A stretch of 7,615 nt of DNA, taken from NCBI GenBank assembly GCA_016844365.1, contig JAENIT010000099.1, positions 2,460-10,074 of the forward strand. The letters run 5' to 3'. Positions 4,532-7,615 of the stretch are shown piece by piece. The first letter of the stretch is position 1; every line of letters starts with the position of its first letter. Under the pieces are notes generated by a model. That model was given only the letters and a program-made list of their open reading frames with translations. It did no database searches and was not told the origin of the DNA. The translations under genes were made by a program, and so were the position numbers. This DNA comes from Dehalococcoidia bacterium. GTDB lineage: Bacteria; Chloroflexota; Dehalococcoidia; SHYD01; SHYC01.

Positions 4532-5221
4532 ATGAAAGAGATAATCATTGCTCATAGCTCAGACCTGCACATCGGATTTGAGTGGAGGAAGAACGACCTG
4601 TGGGGAGTCCAGCAGGCGATTCGCGCGGCCCAAAACGTACGGGCCGATGTCCTACTCCTTGCTGGCGATGTCTTTGACCACAATCGCCTTTCTGAATCGA
4701 CATTGGAGCAAGCCACTGAATTTTTTGCAGCGGCCGATCTCAAGGTGGTAATCCTGCCCGGCAACCACGATCCCCTAACTCCAAACTCGGTGTATCGCAG
4801 GGGACGGCTTGCGGACTTGGACAACGTGGAGATCATAGGGATCACTGGACAGGAGGGCATTGTCCTTCCAGAGATGGACATGGAGATATGGGGGAGACCT
4901 CATCTGGACCATGTGGACATGCTGCCCCTGGAGTCGCCCCGCCCGCGCAGCACACGATGGCAGATCGCCATGGCCCACGGCCTGTGGGTCGACTCCGACT
5001 CTCATCACGCCTGGTTGATCTATGATGAGCATATAGCTGCTACAGGCGCCGACTACGTTGCCCTGGGCCACCGGGACACCGCAGAACGGGTTGGGAACGG
5101 CGAGGTTCCCGCATACTACTCAGGGTCGCCAGACCTTGCGAAGAGCATCAACGTTGTCCGCTTCAGGGAAGACGGCTTCAAAGAGGTGACGCGGGAATAC
5201 TTGAGCGAATCCCGCGACTGA
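4532..5221 (+). CDS. Calcineurin-like metallophosphoesterase, SbcD/Mre11-like
   Basis: The 229-aa protein carries the two-metal phosphoesterase motifs in order: DLH (Asp11, His13), GDVFDH (Asp46), GNHD (Asn78, His79, Asp80), MAHG (His149) and GHRD (His180). The wording of the first three blocks is closest in style to SbcD/Mre11 nucleases, but the protein is far shorter than SbcD (~400 aa) and has no capping domain; no SbcC/Rad50 gene is in view. The last motif normally reads GHxH; here Asp182 replaces the final metal-binding histidine. It could act on DNA ends, nucleotides or phosphoproteins. I choose ATG 4532 because the protein then begins right at the first beta strand (KEIIIAHSSDLH) and an extended -10 element lies just upstream. 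ATG 4499 and TTG 4475 would give a non-conserved extension. It is divergent from the annealing-like gene. Confidence 0.85.
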   Translation: MKEIIIAHSSDLHIGFEWRKNDLWGVQQAIRAAQNVRADVLLLAGDVFDHNRLSESTLEQATEFFAAADLKVVILPGNHDPLTPNSVYRRGRLADLDNVEIIGITGQEGIVLPEMDMEIWGRPHLDHVDMLPLESPRPRSTRWQIAMAHGLWVDSDSHHAWLIYDEHIAATGADYVALGHRDTAERVGNGEVPAYYSGSPDLAKSINVVRFREDGFKEVTREYLSESRD

Positions 5222-5236
5222 CCATCGGAGATACGC

Positions 5237-5269
5237 CGCCGTTCCCAAGAGACTATTGGGGCTACGGCG
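5237..5269. terminator. Interrupted stem-loop between convergent genes
   Basis: CGCCG (5237-5241) pairs with CGGCG (5265-5269) and CCCAA (5244-5248) pairs with TTGGG (5256-5260), around a 7-nt loop with unpaired bases on both sides. It lies 16 bp past the phosphoesterase stop, in the gap before the convergent cupredoxin gene. No T-run follows on either strand, so termination is only a guess. Confidence 0.3.
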
Positions 5270-5354
5270 ACCCCTGATCTACTTATTAATGTAACTCTCT
5301 CCCATGCCTAGCGCAGGGCATCTGCTGACGTGACGCCAACCCAGCCAGTTGGAT

Positions 5355-6215
5355 CTACTGGACGCTGAACTGCTTGACCATCCCGAGGGCGGAGTGCGGC
5401 TGATCCTTGGATGGGTCAGGGATGTTGCAGATTGCCACGTACTGTCCGGGAGTTAAATTCAGGAGGGCGTACCCCGCGCTATCCTTCTGCACACCGTTGA
5501 ATCCCCCCGCGGACTGGAAGGGGGGCGGCCCTGCCGGCGAGCTGAAAAACTTTCCCACGTCATCCACAGTCTTCCCCGGAGCCAGCTTTAGAAGGTTCCA
5601 CTCGTGGAGTTGAGGGCCCGCGTTGACCACCTTCACTACGCTCTTCCCTGCCGCCAGTGTGGCTGGCTGGTCGAAGGTGAAGTCCTTCAAGCTTACAGTT
5701 ACCTTGGCTGTCGGCTCCGTCCCCACAGATCCTGAAGGCTTATCTACCCTGATGGTTCGTAGCATGCCCTTCGCGATGTGGGGTTGACCGTCCAAGCCAG
5801 GCACAAAGCAGGCCAGTAGGTACTGGCCCTCCGACATGGTCATGGTTACCTCAGCCATGCCCTGTGGATCCACAGTGCCAGCTCCGCCGGGGGCGGTGGT
5901 GATGGCGAGGACTGAGAGGTCTTCTTTCTTCAGGGCAGTGACTATAGTGTCCGTCTTGCTGGTGTCGTTTATACGGAAGAACTGAAGGTGATGGGGCTCC
6001 TTGCCCATATTCTTTAGACCTATCGTTACCACTCCACCCTCAATAGACTCAGGGCCGGAGAAGCTGTAGTCAGAGGCCTCATAAGTGTATGTCTTAGGGA
6101 CGGATATCCCTGATGTCGCAGTGGGCTGTTGACGAGCGCAACTGGTTGCCATCACGAGGGCTAGTAAGGTCAATGCTACCAATCTGAGTACCCGTGTTGT
6201 ATATGTATAACGCAA
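5355..6215 (-). CDS. Exported tandem cupredoxin-domain protein (likely lipoprotein)
   Basis: The 286-aa product has an N-terminal hydrophobic signal (RVLRLVALTLLALVMATSC) with Cys26 in a relaxed lipobox, so it is probably anchored outside the membrane. Two cupredoxin-like domains follow (~38-157 and ~168-286). Each ends with a copper-binding loop: domain 1 has His75/76, Cys136, His146, Met151; domain 2 has His204, Cys263, His274, Met279. The His-Cys-His-Met order is that of type 1 copper sites, but Cys-to-His spacing (10-11) is longer than in plastocyanin. Likely roles are extracytoplasmic electron transfer or copper binding. The start is TTG at 6215, set by a perfect AAGGAGG 8 nt upstream; starting at ATG 6341 would read through the promoter and hide the signal peptide. 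It is divergent from a metal-uptake operon. Confidence 0.85.
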   Translation of the reverse strand: MRYTYTTRVLRLVALTLLALVMATSCARQQPTATSGISVPKTYTYEASDYSFSGPESIEGGVVTIGLKNMGKEPHHLQFFRINDTSKTDTIVTALKKEDLSVLAITTAPGGAGTVDPQGMAEVTMTMSEGQYLLACFVPGLDGQPHIAKGMLRTIRVDKPSGSVGTEPTAKVTVSLKDFTFDQPATLAAGKSVVKVVNAGPQLHEWNLLKLAPGKTVDDVGKFFSSPAGPPPFQSAGGFNGVQKDSAGYALLNLTPGQYVAICNIPDPSKDQPHSALGMVKQFSVQ

Positions 6216-6223
6216 AGGAACCA

Positions 6224-6230
6224 CCTCCTT
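6224..6230 (-). promoter_or_regulatory. Strong Shine-Dalgarno site choosing a TTG start
   Basis: On the minus strand AAGGAGG, a full anti-16S match, lies 8 nt before TTG 6215. No ATG occurs at a usable distance in frame. Confidence 0.8.
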
Positions 6231-6231
6231 A

Positions 6232-6239
6232 GTTATAAC
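6232..6239. promoter_or_regulatory. Palindrome GTTATAAC in the cupredoxin leader
   Basis: This 8-bp palindrome lies between the predicted transcription start (about 6246) and the ribosome binding site of the cupredoxin gene. GTTATAAC resembles a half of Fur/Zur-type sites known in Proteobacteria, but it is short and may be chance. Confidence 0.2.
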
Positions 6240-6252
6240 GTACCATGCGAGA

Positions 6253-6281
6253 ATGATAGCACCGAGGCGGTGGTGTGTAAA
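6253..6281 (-). promoter_or_regulatory. Sigma70-type promoter of the cupredoxin gene
   Basis: On the minus strand TTTACA (6281-6276) and TATCAT (6258-6253) are 17 nt apart, each with five of six consensus bases. Transcription would start near 6246, leaving a ~30-nt leader with the AAGGAGG site. This supports the TTG start at 6215. Confidence 0.6.
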
Positions 6282-6323
6282 GTACAGGACTCCCTTACTA
6301 AAAGGTTTATCTATCTGGAAAGC

Positions 6324-6343
6324 AGTTGCAATTAGTTGCAATT
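6324..6343. repeat. Tandem 10-bp direct repeat, operator-like
   Basis: AGTTGCAATT occurs twice head to tail. Each copy holds the palindrome TTGCAA (6326-6331 and 6336-6341), so the two sites are one helical turn apart on the same DNA face. It lies in the 178-bp divergent region, upstream of the metal-binding lipoprotein gene and of the cupredoxin promoter. TTGCAA with TATACA (6347-6352, 15-nt spacing from the first copy) could also be a weak promoter for the plus-strand operon. A metal-responsive regulator is the obvious guess. Confidence 0.45.
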
Positions 6344-6393
6344 AGATATACATTGATAAGAGAATGCTGACAATTTGCCCGGAATGACGATAG

Positions 6394-7413
6394 ATGCTCA
6401 ATGCAAGTTGCGTTTCTGCCCTACTAACGTTGTCCATGGTCGTGGCGGCCTGCGCCTCACCACGGGGGGTTGCCCCTTCGGAGGGCGCTGATCTTGGGGG
6501 AAAGCTGAAGGTGGTTACTACCGTTTCCCCCATCACTAGCATCGCTGAGAACATCGGCGGCAATAGAATAGAACTGGAGGGTATTGTGCCGGAAGGGGTA
6601 AACTCCCACACCTTCGAGCCGGTGCCCTCGGTGGCCAAGGTCCTGGGCCGCGCCGACCTGATTGTCCTCAACGGACTGTTCCTAGAGGAGCCGACCCGTC
6701 AGATGGCGGAGGCCAACAAGAAGAAGGATGCGATGATTTTGCTTCTGGGTGATAGGGCCGTCACCAGAGAGGAATGGGCCTTCGATTTCAGCTTCCCTGA
6801 GTCGGGGGGCCATCCCAATCCGCACCTTTGGCCCAACCCCATCCATGGCCTTCGTTACGCCGAGTTAATCCACGAGCAATTGGTAAGGCTTGATCCTGCC
6901 AATGCAGAATACTATACTGAGAACCTTGCGAAATTCCGAGACAGAATCGAGAGGTTGGATACAGGCATTAAGGCATCTGTCGAGACAATACCGACCGGCA
7001 ATCGCAAACTCCTCACCTACCACGACTCCTGGGCCTACTTCGCGAGGCGTTACGGTATGGAAGTCATTGGGGCCGTCCAACCCTCAGACTTCTCCGAGCC
7101 ATCGGCTCGTGAAGTAGCGGGGCTTATTGACCAGATTCGTGCGCTCAAATTGCCAGCAATCTTCGGATCGGAGGTCTTCCCCAGCAAGGTGCTGGAGCAG
7201 ATCGCCAGGGAGTCGGGCGCTAAGTATATAGACAAGCTCCGGGATGACGATCTTCCCGGAAAGCCCGCGGACCCTCGCCATAGCTATCTGGGGTTGATGC
7301 TGGAGAACATGGAGAACATGATCCCAGCTCTGGGCGGCAACGTCAACGCCCTAAAGGGCTTTGACGCCAGTCCGGTCTTCAATGAAAAGAGCGCGCCTGT
7401 GTACCCTCAGTGA
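6394..7413 (+). CDS. Zn/Mn-type metal ABC transporter substrate-binding lipoprotein (ZnuA/TroA family)
   Basis: The 339-aa protein captures a divalent metal outside the membrane and hands it to an ABC importer. Its signal peptide ends in the lipobox VAAC (Cys20). The mature part begins LKVVTTVSPITSIAENIGG (38-56), typical of the cluster A-I family. Ligand positions are His72 (NSHTFEPVP), His144 (NPHLWPNP), His210 (YHDSWAYFARRYG) and probably an acidic residue near 284-286 (DDDLPG). Three His plus Asp is the TroA-type set, suggesting zinc or manganese. The long His-rich loop of many ZnuA proteins is absent; only GGHPNPH is seen. Glu260 in FGSEVFPSKVLEQIARESG is the family's conserved acidic position. 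ATG 6394 has only a weak GGA 10 nt upstream but gives a proper signal peptide. The ATPase gene begins 9 bp downstream, so the two form an operon. Confidence 0.92.
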   Translation: MLNASCVSALLTLSMVVAACASPRGVAPSEGADLGGKLKVVTTVSPITSIAENIGGNRIELEGIVPEGVNSHTFEPVPSVAKVLGRADLIVLNGLFLEEPTRQMAEANKKKDAMILLLGDRAVTREEWAFDFSFPESGGHPNPHLWPNPIHGLRYAELIHEQLVRLDPANAEYYTENLAKFRDRIERLDTGIKASVETIPTGNRKLLTYHDSWAYFARRYGMEVIGAVQPSDFSEPSAREVAGLIDQIRALKLPAIFGSEVFPSKVLEQIARESGAKYIDKLRDDDLPGKPADPRHSYLGLMLENMENMIPALGGNVNALKGFDASPVFNEKSAPVYPQ

Positions 7414-7422
7414 GGAAATAGT

Positions 7423-7615
7423 ATGCTTCATCCATTCCCCCACGAGCACATGCCCGAGAGGCCGATCGTGGAAATAAAAGGGGTAACGTGCGGTTACGAG
7501 GGCCAGCCGATCCTCCGGGACGTGAGCCTAGAGGTGATGCCTGGCGATTTTGTGGGCCTCATGGGGCCTAGCGGCTCGGGCAAGACCACACTGCTTCGGA
7601 CAATAATAGGGGTCG
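7423..7615 (+). CDS. Metal ABC transporter ATP-binding protein (5' part, cut by window end)
   Basis: The first 64 residues are visible. After a short His-containing leader ([14 protein letters not shown]) come the first strands of an ABC ATPase ([20 protein letters not shown]) and a perfect Walker A motif GPSGSGKTT at residues 50-58. As the gene after a ZnuA/TroA-type binding protein it is almost certainly the ZnuC-like motor of the same importer; the permease would be expected further downstream. GAGGA (7412-7416) overlapping the previous stop codon is the ribosome binding site, 6 nt from ATG. The frame runs off the window edge, so later motifs (Q-loop, signature, Walker B) cannot be checked. 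Confidence 0.92.
   Translation, partial: MLHPFPHEHMPERPIVEIKGVTCGYEGQPILRDVSLEVMPGDFVGLMGPSGSGKTTLLRTIIGV

Noticed and set aside
6216..6341. Longer N-terminus for the cupredoxin protein from ATG 6341
   Set aside because: It would translate through the promoter, the tandem repeat and the AAGGAGG site, and bury the signal peptide 42 residues inside the protein.
6364..6387. Seven-codon upstream frame (MLTICPE) before the metal-binding lipoprotein
   Set aside because: Too short and without a ribosome binding site to claim as a leader peptide; likely chance.
6342..6671. 109-codon minus-strand frame over the start of the binding-protein gene
   Set aside because: Antisense to a clear lipoprotein signal peptide and family motifs; composition is not protein-like.

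Overview
The window looks like chromosomal DNA from a G+C-rich free-living bacterium. Secreted proteins carry lipoprotein-type signal peptides, GTG and TTG starts occur behind strong Shine-Dalgarno sites, and short palindromic repeats are scattered between genes. Protein flavour and repeat type remind me of Chloroflexota (Dehalococcoidia-like), but that is an impression from memory and not a proof. No rRNA, tRNA or CRISPR array is visible.

Layout. (1) 1-774: a two-helix membrane protein of unknown function, whose start overlaps a possible upstream stop codon (TAATG). (2) 856-1242: a 387-bp unit in which a 95-aa single-domain GIY-YIG nuclease sits between two 27-nt repeats with inverted outer and inner arms. 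It looks like a small mobile or repeat-associated element placed just before the next gene. (3) 1262-2599: a TldE/PmbA-type protein without the HExxxH protease motif. (4) 2735-3382: protein-L-isoaspartate O-methyltransferase (Pcm), with its own likely promoter. (5) 3479-3540: three adjacent hairpins between convergent genes, one of them part of a repeat that supplies the stop codon of the next gene. (6) 3531-4145, minus strand: a two-domain protein that resembles Rad52/ERF-type single-strand annealing proteins by general pattern. It has a second repeat copy read through in its linker and a good sigma70-type promoter overlapped by a palindrome. (7) 4532-5221: a calcineurin-like (SbcD/Mre11-like) metallophosphoesterase, divergent from the annealing-like protein. 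(8) 5355-6215, minus strand: an exported protein with two cupredoxin domains, each keeping a full His-Cys-His-Met copper ligand set. (9) 6394 to the end: a ZnuA/TroA-type metal-binding lipoprotein followed after 9 bp by the start of its ABC ATPase, cut by the window edge.

The genes form three loose themes. One is housekeeping protein maintenance (TldE, Pcm). The second is possible DNA repair or recombination (annealing-like protein plus Mre11-like phosphoesterase, and separately the GIY-YIG nuclease). The third is metal handling at the cell surface (copper-type cupredoxin divergent from a Zn/Mn uptake operon, sharing a 178-bp control region with operator-like repeats).

The most unusual signal is the repeat family. 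Two copies flank the GIY-YIG gene and two more, related by a CTGA...CGAAG core, lie in and at the end of the annealing-like gene. This raises the idea that a stand-alone GIY-YIG nuclease could be linked to spread of these repeats. That idea is inference.
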